From: Cryoendolithus antarcticus
Lineage: Eukaryota; Ascomycota; Dothideomycetes; Cladosporiales; Cladosporiaceae
Assembly (NCBI GenBank): GCA_002077065.1
Contig: NAJO01000014.1
Span: forward strand, 744,001-808,000
Direction: 5' to 3'
DNA length: 64,000 nt
The number at the start of each line of letters is the position of its first letter. Within the stretch, counting starts at the first letter, position 1. Shown one piece after another: positions 11,352 through 21,940 of the stretch. The translations under genes were made by a program, and so were the position numbers. The notes under the pieces are model-generated. The model was not told the origin of the DNA. It was given only the letters and a program-made list of their open reading frames with translations, and did not search any database.

Positions 11352-13348
11352 ATGGCTGGTACGTTCGGATGGCATTCAATCTTCCACTCTTCTCGCTAAT
11401 AGTTGCGAAGTATCAGCTGTGGCAGCAGGTTTGGCTGGGCTTACAGCAGCTGCTGCATATCTGGATGCCAAATACCACATCCGCCATGATCTGCGTGCAG
11501 GCAGTCTCGAAGCCGCTGCCATTGATGGCATGCAATTTGTTACCGAACGTCAAATAGCGAACAGACTGTTACTGTACCACGTCCTTGAAGATCATGCCAA
11601 CGGCAAAACCGCCAGCAACCTCTTTCTTGAGTACGAAGGTAGGACCTGGACGTATAAGGCGTTCTACGAAGATGTTCAACGCGTGGGCAATTGGCTGCTC
11701 AATGATCTTGACATTCAGAAAGGCGAGATGGTCGCGTTGAACGGGCCAAACTCAGCTGAATACTTGATTCTGTGGTTCGCTCTCGACGGCATTGGTGCGC
11801 GTCAAGCGTTGATCAATTGCAATCTGACGGGCGAAGCTTTGCAGCATTGCGTGAAGGTAGGCTCGATCTCTTCATGGCGTCAAGATACCAGACTAAGTCA
11901 TCCATTAGATCTGCTCCGCGCGATACATGCTCACTGAACGGTCCTTGGAGCCACTCGTCGAGTCTTCCATCGCCGCACTCGACGAGTCGAAGGTACAGGT
12001 AGTGTATTTCGATGAATCATCAATTTCATCACTTTCCTCCGGTCCACCGCTACCCGAAGATCGACGCACCGGCATACAGGTCTCCGATACTAAAGGTCTG
12101 ATATACACGTCAGGTACTACCGGCTTGCCGAAGGGCACCATCCTTCGAACCGGGCGCTGGCTTCTCACAGCCCGCAGCATGGCCACATATCTCGAGCTGA
12201 AGCCCTCTGACAAGTTCTACACTTGCTTGCCTCTTTACCATGGTGCAGCTCAGGGCCTCTGTACGACGCCAGTGCTGTGGGCCGGAGCCTCCATGACTCT
12301 GGGACGCAAATTCTCCCACAAGACCTTCTGGCCTGAAGTCTCCGCCAGTGGAGCGAACAGACTTCAGTACGTGGGCGAGCTATGCAGGTATCTTGTCAAC
12401 GCCCCGCCTCACCCTCTCGAGCGACAGCATCGAGTCAACGAAGCATGGGGTAACGGCATGCGACCAGACGTGTGGGAACGCTTCAGGTCACGTTTCAACA
12501 TACCAGTGATACATGAGCTGTACGCTGCGACTGATGGCATGGGCTCGACCTTCAACGCGAATCGGGGTGATTTCTCTCGCAGTGCAATCGGAGTTAGAGG
12601 TGCGCTGTGGGATTATCGAAATAGTGCGAACCAGGTCCGGTTGCGGATCGATCCGGACACGGAAGACCTCATTCGCGACTCCGCTGGTCGAGTAGTCAAG
12701 AGTGCCATCGACGAGCCTGGTGAAGTCGTTCACAAGATCGACCCGCTGATGAAGGAGTCGGCTTTCGCAGGCTACTATCAGAACGCATCGTCCACCGAGA
12801 AGCGCTGGATGACCAACGTCTTCGAGAAAGGCGATCTGTGGTTCCGAAGCGGCGATGTGATGCGCCAAGACCACGATGGGAGGGTCTACTTCGTTGATAG
12901 ACTTGGCGACACGTTCCGATGGAAGTCTGAGAACGTTTCAACGAATGAGGTCGCCGACGTCGTCGGCGCATTCCATCAGATCGACGAAGCGAACGTGTAC
13001 GGCGTTGCTGTTCCGAACGCCGATGGGAGATGTGGATGCGCGGCTGTGGTCTTGAAAACTGGCACGAGCGCGGACGCGTTGGATGTGGCTGGACTGGCGA
13101 GACACGTCGTGGAGCGGTTGCCGAGGTATGCAGTGCCAATCTTCCTGCGAGTGACGGCTGCACTGTCATATACAGGGACATTTAAAGTGCAGAAGGGCCA
13201 GGCGAAGCGAGAGGGTATCGATCTTGACCTCATTGAGAAAAGCGGTGGAGGGAATCGCATGTTTTGGCTACGACCTGGTGGCTCTGCTTATGAGCCATTC
13301 ACGAGAGACTGCTCGCTAGAGCTACAGGATGGCAAAGTAAGACTCTGA
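11352..13348 (+). CDS. Very-long-chain acyl-CoA synthetase / fatty acid transport protein (FATP family)
   Basis: This is an ANL-superfamily enzyme that activates long or very long chain fatty acids to acyl-CoA, like yeast Fat1. The AMP-binding signature YTSGTTGLPKGT lies at about residues 215-226. Near residue 480 is the diagnostic FATP/VLACS motif DRLGDTFRWKSENVST, which separates it from ordinary acyl-CoA ligases. Three exons are inferred: 11352-11358 (ATG GCT G), 11417-11856 and 11909-13348, giving about 628 residues. Intron 1 (58 nt, GTACGT to TATCAG, branch CTAAT) adds an ATG that the main frame lacks. Intron 2 is 52 nt and joins HCVK to ICSARYML. A short hydrophobic Ala-rich N-terminus follows. 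The end (KVRL) is not a canonical peroxisomal SKL, so location is uncertain. It is probably one of several paralogues. Confidence 0.85.
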
Positions 13349-14333
13349 GCGAGGTTCGAGATCGTTGCCTTGCTCGGCTGCTGCTGCATCGCAGTGAATG
13401 CCAGACGCGCTCTCAGGTCCGCTCTCTCAGCGTTGAGCATGACTTCTGCTTTTGGAAATGATCTAGCGGTTCCGGTCCTCCATTTGCTGGCTATACAAGT
13501 CCTGCTCGCACGCCGAGGTTGAGAGGGAGGTATGGTCAGAGTGTGAATGTCACCTGTCAGTCATTCTAGAAGCCCTACACATTCTACCGGCTGGGCATGG
13601 AGGCTAAGCTGTTGCCAAAGTAATTCAAGTAGTGCCACCAAGAGAGTGCTCTTTGCGCGTACCTAGGTGGTCCGGGGTCAAGACTGTGGAGCAGACCCCT
13701 TTGCCACTGTTAAGACTAGGAGTACGTCCTTGGCAGTAATATATATCACACGGCTATTCAGTCCCTCGTGGTCCCCGGAATCTAACACACCGCAAAAGAC
13801 AGGGCTTCGCCCGCGCTCGTTTGAGACTGATACGATGGAACGGGCCTTCCCGCTCGAGGTTCATCTCCGCCTCCACATCTCCCGATGACATTCCCTGCTT
13901 TGCTACTACCGACATGTACGCGCGCAAACGAGCTGTAGCAATCAATGCAAAGTGCATCACCTCACTAATGTCCGAGTCGCCACGAGATCACGTTGCACGA
14001 TTCGCGAGTACCCCAGGATGATTTACACGTGGTCAAATCTCGAGCCATCACGCGGCGCTACGTCCACTGCGTGCCTCGCGCTGGGTAAATGGGGCTTCGC
14101 GGTCTGTCCTAGCCATGTCTCTGTACTTCGACTGTCGTTTCAGAAGTATCGCTTCCAGACTCACGTCCATAGCGGACCGACCGAGATTGCAAGAGATGCT
14201 CCTCCGTTGTGAGAAGCATATATAGGTGTTGTAGGTGAACCATCCCCGTCGTTGCGATCGATCATCACTTTCATTCATTCACACACGAGTCTACTACAAC
14301 TGAGACGCCTGGAGCGGTTCATTCACATTCAAT
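13349..14333. other. Intergenic / upstream region of the xylanase
   Basis: This 985-base gap precedes the GH10 gene. A GGCTAA at 13602-13607 fits the core bound by XlnR/Xyr1-type xylanase regulators, and a related GGCTAT occurs at 13752-13757. Such six-mers are common by chance. No open frame here is convincing. Confidence 0.45.
14219..14225 (+). promoter_or_regulatory. Probable TATA box of the xylanase gene
   Basis: TATATAG lies 109 bases upstream of the xylanase ATG and is followed by a pyrimidine/CA-rich leader typical of fungal transcription start regions. Highly inducible secreted-enzyme genes in ascomycetes often have a TATA box. Position and sequence are seen directly; function is inferred. 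Confidence 0.5.
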
Positions 14334-15741
14334 ATGTTGTTCACACAGTCATTCGCTGCACTTTCTGTGCTGTCGCTTGCATCAGCGACTGTTATTCCTG
14401 CTGGTCTCTCTGAGCGCGCTGCTTCCAACAGCATCGATGCTGCATTTAAGAAGCATGGCAAGAAGTACGTCGAACAGCACTTCATGCTCATAAGAGCCTC
14501 GTGCTGACTAGTTGCAGATACTGGGGCACTTGCGCCGACTCAGGCACCCTCAGCAACTCCGGCACCGCCGCCACGATCCAGCAAGACTTCGGACAGGTCA
14601 CTCCAGAAAACTCCATGAAGTGGGATGCCATCGAGCCATCCCGCGGTCAGTTCAGCTTCTCTGGCGCTGATTACCTTGCCAACTGGGCGGCAACGAACAA
14701 CAAGCTTGTCCGTGGACACAACTTGCTCTGGCACTCGCAGCTGCCAAGCTGGGTCAGCGCCATCTCGGACAAGAACACCTTGATCTCGGTTGTGAAGAAC
14801 CACGTCACGACTGAGGCTACACGCTACAAGGGCAAGTTCTACGCAGTAAGTTATCTCTGACTTCAGTATGGCCGGAACAAAGCTGACCACCTCTGAAGTG
14901 GGACGTAACCAACGAGATCTTCAACGAGGACGGAACGCTGCGAAGCGATGTCTTCCTCAACGTCATCGGCGAGGACTACGTCAGCATCGCTTTCAACGCC
15001 GCGCGCGCTGCTGACCCGTACGCGAAGTTGTACATCAACGACTACAACCTCGACAGTGCCACATACGCTAAGACCACCGGTCTGATCAAGTACGTCAAGA
15101 AGTGGATTGCAGCGGGTGTGCCCATCGATGGTATCGGCTCGCAATGCCATCTCTCTGCTGGCTCGCAGTTCCCCGGCTCCACCACCCAAGATGGTGCTCT
15201 TTCCGCCCTCTGCGCCGCCGCCTCCGAGTGCGCCGTTACCGAGCTCGACATCGTTAACGCTGCCCCATCTGATTACTTGAACGTTGTGAAGGCTTGCTTG
15301 GCACAGAGCAACTGCGTTGGCATCACCAGCTGGGGTGTTCGTGACCAAGACTCATGGCGATCATCCAACAGCCCGCTCCTGTTCGACAACAGCTTCGCAC
15401 CGAAGGCGGCCTACAACTCCATCATCTCGTACCTCGGCGCGGCTGCCGTCTCCACCACCACCAAGGCAGCGTCGTCTACCTCTGCTCCGGCCACGACCAC
15501 CAAGCCAGCCTCGACGACGGCTGCCGCCACGACGACAGCCGCTGCTTCCACCACCACCGCAGCAAGCTCCGGAGGTGCCGCTCAGTGGGGACAGTAAGTC
15601 AACCATGTCAACTCATGCTACGCGCAGTACACATACTAATGCCTTGACAGGTGCGGCGGTAGCGGATGGACCGGTGCCACATCGTGCGCGAGCCCATACA
15701 CTTGCCACGTGTTGAACCCCTACTACAGCCAGTGCTACTAG
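14334..15741 (+). CDS. Secreted endo-1,4-beta-xylanase, GH10 with C-terminal CBM1
   Basis: This is an extracellular xylanase that cleaves beta-1,4-xylan internally. Four exons are inferred: 14334-14464, 14518-14845, 14899-15593 and 15651-15741 (introns of 53, 53 and 57 nt), giving 414 residues. Residues 1-19 form a signal peptide ([18 protein letters not shown]). The GH10 barrel shows the WDVTNE acid/base glutamate (about E159) and the VTELDI nucleophile (about E268). A Thr/Ser/Ala/Pro-rich linker from about residue 340 leads to a CBM1 cellulose-binding module. The linker ends AAQWGQ, and the last intron interrupts the Gln codon. The CBM1 then reads [12 protein letters not shown] and ends in NPYYSQCY, with four cysteines as expected. 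Without splicing intron 3, the binding module is out of frame. No catalytic residue is missing, so it should be active. Confidence 0.94.
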
Positions 15742-16371
15742 ACGATGTATGAAAGAGGTTGGAAATATACATAGCTCGTTACTTCTTTGGCTTCCATATT
15801 CTCACAAGCCAGCTTCTTTGCCTTTTCAAGAACAATTCATTTTTGACATCACCTTCGCTCCTCAAACGTCAACGTGGAAGTTGCAATTAGCAATCGAAAT
15901 ATGACCATGTGACTATGATCGCTATGCCGACACCATCATGATCCGTTTAAGTTGGTCGCACAGCAGTGTACTGGGTTCGTAGTCTTGTCTCCTCAAGGCT
16001 CAGTTCGGTATGCGCCGCCACTGCAGTATTTACGCCACTTTTTATTGACATGATCAACATGGAAGTTGACATGGAGTGAGGGCACAATATAGCAAAATCG
16101 AACGAATTGGGTATATTCCCGCTTGCACCGTGTCCGATTCTTCCGTTATATACGGGCGCCACCATTAGATTAATTGTGTGGTTCAACTTATATCATGCCG
16201 TAGCTGGCCGTTCTCTTCCAATCCACGCACACGCGACCTTTCCGCTGCATCACTCCCACTAGGAGAGGTGAAGACCAAGAGTCAGCACATCGCCTCTGCG
16301 TGCATCATTCATACTGCAGCACATCGCGGCGCAGAGCAGATCAAAGTTGCAACTCCGATCTCGGACCCTCA
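15742..16371. other. Intergenic, xylanase and Hsp70-like gene 3' ends
   Basis: These 630 bases lie between two converging genes. Composition is more AT-rich than the genes. No coding frame or repeat is evident. Confidence 0.5.
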
Positions 16372-18589
16372 TCAATCGAAGGTAAGCTCAGCAGCACCTG
16401 CGACTTGACCATCGCAAAGCGCTCGTACGCCCAGTACGCCACTCTTCGCTCCGAAGTTCACTTCGATCTCCATCGGGATCTTCTGGAATTTGTCGCGTGA
16501 GAACATGCCACCGCGCTTCTCCTTGTATGTTGAGGTCTTTATCGCTCCCATATCGACCGTCACCGTGCCAACTTGATCGATTGCTGTGGGAAAGTCAGCG
16601 TTGTGTATAATGCTGCGGACTTGAGCAGCCACTTGCAGTGGGACGATGTGCGCTGCGGTGCGTCGTCTGCTTCACTACTGTATAGGCGCATTGTCCAGGT
16701 CTTGTCCGTTGCTTTGACTTCTTGTGTGTATGTGATCTTATGTGAACCTGTTGTATCTTCACTGATGACATCGCCCTGGGATTGCATCAGCCAATACTCG
16801 AAACATTTGATACCACGGCTCAAAACAAGAGGTCTGAGCACATACCTTCTTGATCATCCAAAGCATGCGGTTCTTGCAATGCTTGATGGTACTGAGTGGA
16901 AGTTTGATCGCGTCGCTGGGTGGATCGACACCCTCTCGAAACGGGAATGCGATTGCGCAGCCATAATGTCGACGACATCGTTTGGTGCGCGGCGCAATCC
17001 CAATCAACCCGCGGAGAGCAGCGCCTCGGACGATCGCTGCTTGTCTGAACATGTAAGCGTTATTGCAATGCCCTCTGTTTGACGAATTAGTCCAACATAC
17101 GGGTACTCCGGACAGTATGCTTGGATGCCTCTAGTCTGACACCACTTCTTGAGCCTCGAGTAGAGATATGCGGACTCGCCAAAGCCGCCGACAAGCACCA
17201 GTCTCTGTCGCAGGGTCAGCTTAGGCTGATCGTATGTGCTCACGAATACGTACGTCGAGCTTCTTGCCCGCAGTCTTGATAGTCTCGTTCTGCTGGACTA
17301 CTAGAGCTATGACTTCCGCCACAGCAGGCTCGAAAACTTGTCGCACGTCGGCCTTTGTGAGCTTCACCATGCCTTCCTCCTCATCGTAGTATTGCGAGTC
17401 AGGAGCGTCGCGGATGATCAGCTGCAACTCTGAATTACGCTCATCGCCAGTGTCACCAAAGGACCGCTTTACCCTTTCCCACTGGTCCATGAACTTGCTG
17501 CCAGGTCCCTTGCGACGTTCCTCGATTTGACCCCAGGCCGAGCCGAAACGTTCACTCATGAGTTCGTGGAACGCTCTATCGATCGAAGTTGAGCCGCACT
17601 TTGCGCCTGTAAAGACCTCTGTCAGTCACGAATGCATGGCGAAGTTGCTAAGTGTGGGTTTGCTGCAACTTGCCTATCCCGACACAGACTTCTTCGAACA
17701 CCGGAGCGGGCTCGACTTTCTCCACGGCATAGGTCGTGATGTCAACGGTTCCGCCGCCACAGTCGACGATCATGATCGTTTCACCTGGCTACTGACATGT
17801 CAGCGCAGCAAGCGGGGAGGCACTGAGCGACATACCGCAGGCTTATTGAGGGCTTCAGGTCGTGAGATGGTCTTCAGTACAGCAACAGCAGCAGCCTCGG
17901 GTTCAGGAATTATACTGATGGTGTCGCCATTTCCTTTGCCGAAACCCGCCTCTAGTGCAGCTTCTCTAGTCGCGCTTTGAGCCTGATCGGACCACACGGC
18001 AGGCACGGTGAGCCAGACATCCATAGGAGTGCTTGCGACGATGCTCGCACCCAACTCCCTCGTAAGCTTCTGTTTGAGATGCTTGTAGAGCTCGTGTAGG
18101 TAGTCCGCTGTGACGCCTTGAGCATTTCGATGAGCAGGTAGTCTCAACTTCCCGCTTTCGATATCAGATTGTAGTCGGTGGTCGTCGCTCTGCGCAGGTC
18201 GGGCGGAAGCATCTAGTAAAAGCTTCGTCCAGCTACACATCACCATCGGTGCTTCGGCGCGATAGCCCCATTGGTTTTCTTCAAGTGCAATCTTCTGATT
18301 CTCGGAGGCATAAGCAATCCGAGTCGGCGTCTTCCATTCACCGTCTTTGCCAGGCCAAGATCTCACCACATGAATATCGTCGATGTGTTTCTTGTCGGAA
18401 GTGACATAGCTAATGCCTAACTCACGTGAGCAGGCCTGCTAGTAGTGGGAGAGAATATTATGTTCAAGTTCACCTACCAGAATACGTCGTGCCGTAGTCG
18501 ATCCCCACGATTAGTCGGTGACGGCCAGAAACATAGGGCGGAGGCGCCTCGCGTGGAGCTTCGTAGAGATCCATGATCTTCGAACTCAT
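16372..18589 (-). CDS. Hsp70-fold ATPase (HSPA12-like, fungal expanded family)
   Basis: An actin/Hsp70-fold ATPase lacking a classical Hsp70 substrate domain; fungi often carry many such paralogues of unknown role. Eight exons are inferred in transcription order: 18589-18478, 18416-17836, 17788-17674, 17606-17254, 17204-17101, 17044-16846, 16775-16637 and 16583-16372. They give about 604 residues, every junction in frame. Phosphate-1 motif VGIDYGTTYSG lies near the start, phosphate-2 IVDCGGGTVDITTY near residue 240 and the adenosine motif LVLVGGFGES near residue 390. These are the three nucleotide-binding loops. IVRGAALRGL and a beta-rich C-terminus follow, ending in ELTFD. Two introns (17607-17673 and 16584-16636) use GC donors. 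A second ATG at 18574 is also possible. Role unknown; links to stress or non-self response are speculative. Confidence 0.83.
16584..16636 (-). other. GC-AG intron 7 of the Hsp70-like gene
   Basis: The donor reads T|GCAAGT and the acceptor CCCACAG, with GCTGAC as branch candidate. It is 53 nt long. It links QRTSSH to SIDQVGTVTVDMG. GT sites within the region give the wrong frame at the sole good acceptor. Confidence 0.65.
17607..17673 (-). other. GC-AG intron 3 of the Hsp70-like gene
   Basis: The donor reads G|GCAAGT and the acceptor TTTACAG on the minus strand. It joins VCVGIG to AKCGST in frame, where the family expects a small GxxCGS block. A CTGAC branch-like sequence lies 17 bases before the end. 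No GT donor nearby keeps the frame. Confidence 0.7.
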
Positions 18590-19413
18590 CTGTGGATGTT
18601 CCATGCTGTCCACTATTCTGATGCAGCGCAATGTTCAGACTTCGCGGGGTGATGAGAATTACATGGCCCAGATGGATGTAGACACTGTGTCAAGTTGTGG
18701 GAACACTCCTGATCTTGCACGATCGTGCAGGATTTCCAAGCGCTGTCGTGAATGCGGCTTGGCTGGGAGATGACTACTACGTTCGTGGAAGCGGTCACAA
18801 AGGGCCGATGTGAGTGGCCGTTGGCTCGATCGGATTTGGCGCGACGCTGGCAAAACGTCCAATGGAGCGCGCGTCTCTTTGTAGGTATTGGATCAAGAGT
18901 CACAATGTCAGTGTTGTTCTTAGACGAATGGAGGTGGAGAGGAAGTCCGCTAGCTTGCTTGATGAACACTTAACTAGCACAGATGCTGAGCTGCATATCA
19001 CGGCGCTATGCCCAAACCTGGACGTCTACCGACAAGTGTATGCACCAGGTAAGCCACAAACCTGATGTGCTAGTAAAGTGCATGCCTTATCTGCAATCGA
19101 AACTGCACGCTGCGTGTTTTGGCCCCCATGGGCTGCAGCAAGGCATTTTGCGGGGTCGACAATTCCACAAAAACGTCCCAATCATGCCACTGGACTTTCG
19201 ATAGTGTGAGCCCGCGTGCATGATGTTAATGCAAGGCTGTAGCCAGGCCGGCCGACTTTGCTATCGTCGTGCGTTGGCTCAAGCCACAGCGGTGACGCCA
19301 ACCGAGCGCCTTCCCGCCTTTGCTGACTAGTCCAAGTCAACGTAGGTACGGCTTCATGTGCTTAGCGAAGAATAGTTTGTGCTTTACTACCGACTCCTTC
19401 TGACTTTGCTGCA
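18590..19413. other. Intergenic, divergent promoters
   Basis: These 824 bases separate the divergently transcribed Hsp70-like and coiled-coil genes. Overlapping short open frames on both strands look like chance. No defined motif is seen. Confidence 0.45.
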
Positions 19414-20969
19414 ATGCTCAAGAGGATCGGTCAAAGTCTACAGGATCCCGGGACCATACAGAACATGCCCAGAGAAGTAAAGAATGGTGATCGTGGCGTG
19501 GATATGGTAGGCGTTACTGAGTATAGCCTATGGGAATGTACGTACTCACTGATCTTAGAAGAAGACCCTCAGAAAACCTGACAAGGTTGAGACTAAGACC
19601 TCAAAGTCAGTGGCATCAGCACTACCGGCGGAGGCCGGACGTTCGAATGTGCCCGCATCATCGAGTGTGAATCGAAAGGAAGTTCGAACGCCAGTTCCGA
19701 ATGAGTCGCAAGCAAGGCCGAGCTCTCAGAGAGGAATCGCCAGCTCCAAAGTCAGTGCTGAAGCCGCATGAAGAGATGCGGTGGGTACTGACGAGATGCC
19801 AGACGGACGGGCCCAGCGCACCACGACAGCCTACCATACAGGAGTGGAACGAACTCGTCCAGAATTATCACAAGGAGCGAGATCATCGCACGCACCTGGA
19901 GGAGGTCGTCGTCGCGTTTCAAACAGAGCGGGACCATCATTTGCATCAGTATGCATCTCTTGAGACCGAACTGCATGTGTCCCAAAGGAAAATCGAAAGC
20001 CAAAATGAGGAGATCGGTGCATTACAAGCCTCCTCGTTCTCAGCAATGGACTCCGCTCGCTGGATGCCGATGGACGTAGGGCAAACTCGCGCAGAGCTCG
20101 AGGATCTCCATGCAAGCATCTGGAAGCTGTCCAGAACCTATGCGGCGGACACTTGGCTAGCGTCAGAGCGTGAGTCTGATGATCCATCGCTTAGGCTCGA
20201 TCTGAGATCTGCACTGAATCATGTCGTGCGCTTCGGATCGAAAGGCGTCGAGGCGCTTGACGAGCTCACGAACGTCAAGCGCGCGTCACAGCTGTGCTTG
20301 GCCGCTTTGATCTCGGATCACGTTGCGATGACGATATTGGAGAGTCCATTCTTCTTCGTAGCAGATAGGAAAGCTTTTCATGATGTGTGGAAGCGTGCCC
20401 TCAAGTGTAGGTGTCGCATTCCGGTAATCGTTGCGCTTGCCAGACTGACCAGAATAGATGACCCCAAAAAGGCGGCGCTCTGGCGCTCAGACACTCTGCG
20501 TCTGGTGAACCCACTGGACCTTGAATCAGAGTCGGCGAAGATCGAGACTGCGGCTATCAAGCAGTCGATCGACGTCACCTGTAAGAATTTTGCAACGCAA
20601 TATGCGAAGAAGATTCCCGAGCCGTTGCTGCGCCGCCTAGAGAGTAGCATACACGAGGAATTTGTTCAAGAACTCGTGATAGTTTACCAGAAAGCCGGGA
20701 CCCTCAGCATGCGCCTTTGGGTACAGCGGCCGTCGCTTCGGTGTGATTACTTGGCAGATCTTGCAGATATCAAATTCGATATCAGATCGAAGATTCTCCA
20801 GGCGCACAGTCTGCACCGTATTGACGATTCAGAAGATCACACTCACGACGGGAAGCTGATCAAGGTGGTTGTGCAGCCCGCATTCCGAGCAGCAGGTACG
20901 CATGAGGCCGAAGGATACGATCAGTATCAAGTATGGTGTCCTGCGGTAGTGTATCTAGACGAGAAGTAG
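19414..20969 (+). CDS. Fungal coiled-coil protein of unknown function
   Basis: I do not recognise this family. Three exons are inferred: 19414-19506, 19559-19750 and 19803-20969, with two 52-nt introns (GTAGGC to CTTAG and GTCAGT to GCCAG, CTGA-type branches), giving 483 residues. The first 100 residues are basic and Ser/Pro-rich, likely disordered. A coiled coil runs from about residue 105 to 165 (ERDHRTHLEEVVVAFQTERD and following heptads), then a globular, mostly helical domain begins near IWKLSRTYAADTWL. The C-terminus is beta-rich and ends QVWCPAVVYLDEK. A longer unspliced frame starts at an ATG at 19701 and reads through intron 2, so an alternative N-terminus MSRKQGRAL is possible. It sits between an Hsp70-like ATPase and a GTPase gene; a functional link is unproven. 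Confidence 0.7.
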
Positions 20970-21940
20970 TCATGCGGAGGAGCATTACGCTCGATCATGG
21001 CCATCGTGCAAGACATCAGTTCGAGACGCACCCTTCGCTGCCGAGATCGTCATATCGTGTCCATAGCTAGTGCTGATGTGGGTTCGATGCTCGAGCACAA
21101 CGTGCATGTTGCTTGTTTGTCTGGTACATGCGCAGTCTAAGTCGTTCGACGTCGTGCCTTCGTCACGCACACTCTGGTATCATCCCGGTCTTGGTGGTGT
21201 TGTCGGCCCCATCACGTACAAGCGTCTGTATGGCCAATGATTGTGGACGTCAAGGTACACGATGAAATATATACCTGTATGGTCACCCGCGCAAGGCACT
21301 TGGCCAGTGCTTTTGTACAGTCTTGCCCTTGGCACTGCTTACGGTAATTCGACTGCACCGGTCGTACGTGTAATGATTGGGTGTTCATCACGACCTTTGC
21401 TGAACAAATTGTCAACCCGTGAACAACCATCCAGAGCTTGGAATGCGAAGGCTTTTGCGTAGCGAAGCTTCGGCGCCATCGTCTCCACCAGGCGCACTAC
21501 TGTCATGCACAAGGCTAAGCGAATCTGTATGCGGTCCGCCTGCATGAATCCACTCGTAGGAGGCTTGAAGGATTGAGGCTCACCGGTCGTGGCTTGATTG
21601 GGATCATCAAAGCATGCGGGAACCATGGCACGTCCTGCATGGTTGCTTGATGCCATGGGGCCAGATACCGGATACGGTGTAACGTCCGTACAGGACAAAC
21701 CTATGCATATACGACACCACCTGATCACGCCTGGTAGAGTAAGTGCGTACCTGACATTATTTGCTTCGAGCGAGCATTGCACAAGAAGTTGCTACTGGAT
21801 TATCGCAGAAAGCGGAATCAAGCGTCGAGTGAACAAGGCCTGCACGCGTTTGACATATCACGCGACTAGTAGACTGAGGCTTGTAGTATAGAGTCGTCGA
21901 CAGTCTTGCTTAGGGTCAAAGCGTACGAGAGAGCAGAGCT
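20970..21940. other. Intergenic, before the GTPase gene
   Basis: The 971 bases hold several short open frames on both strands, the longest 147 codons at 21339-21782 minus. None starts well or resembles a known family. I see no repeat or mobile element. Confidence 0.45.

Noticed and set aside
19701..20969. Simple single-exon start at 19701 for the coiled-coil gene
   Set aside because: The three-exon model adds two canonical introns and a longer N-terminus. The single-exon form is kept only as a possible isoform.
21339..21782. A 147-codon open frame on the minus strand before the GTPase gene
   Set aside because: Its composition is atypical, no splice sites add exons, and it has no recognisable domain.
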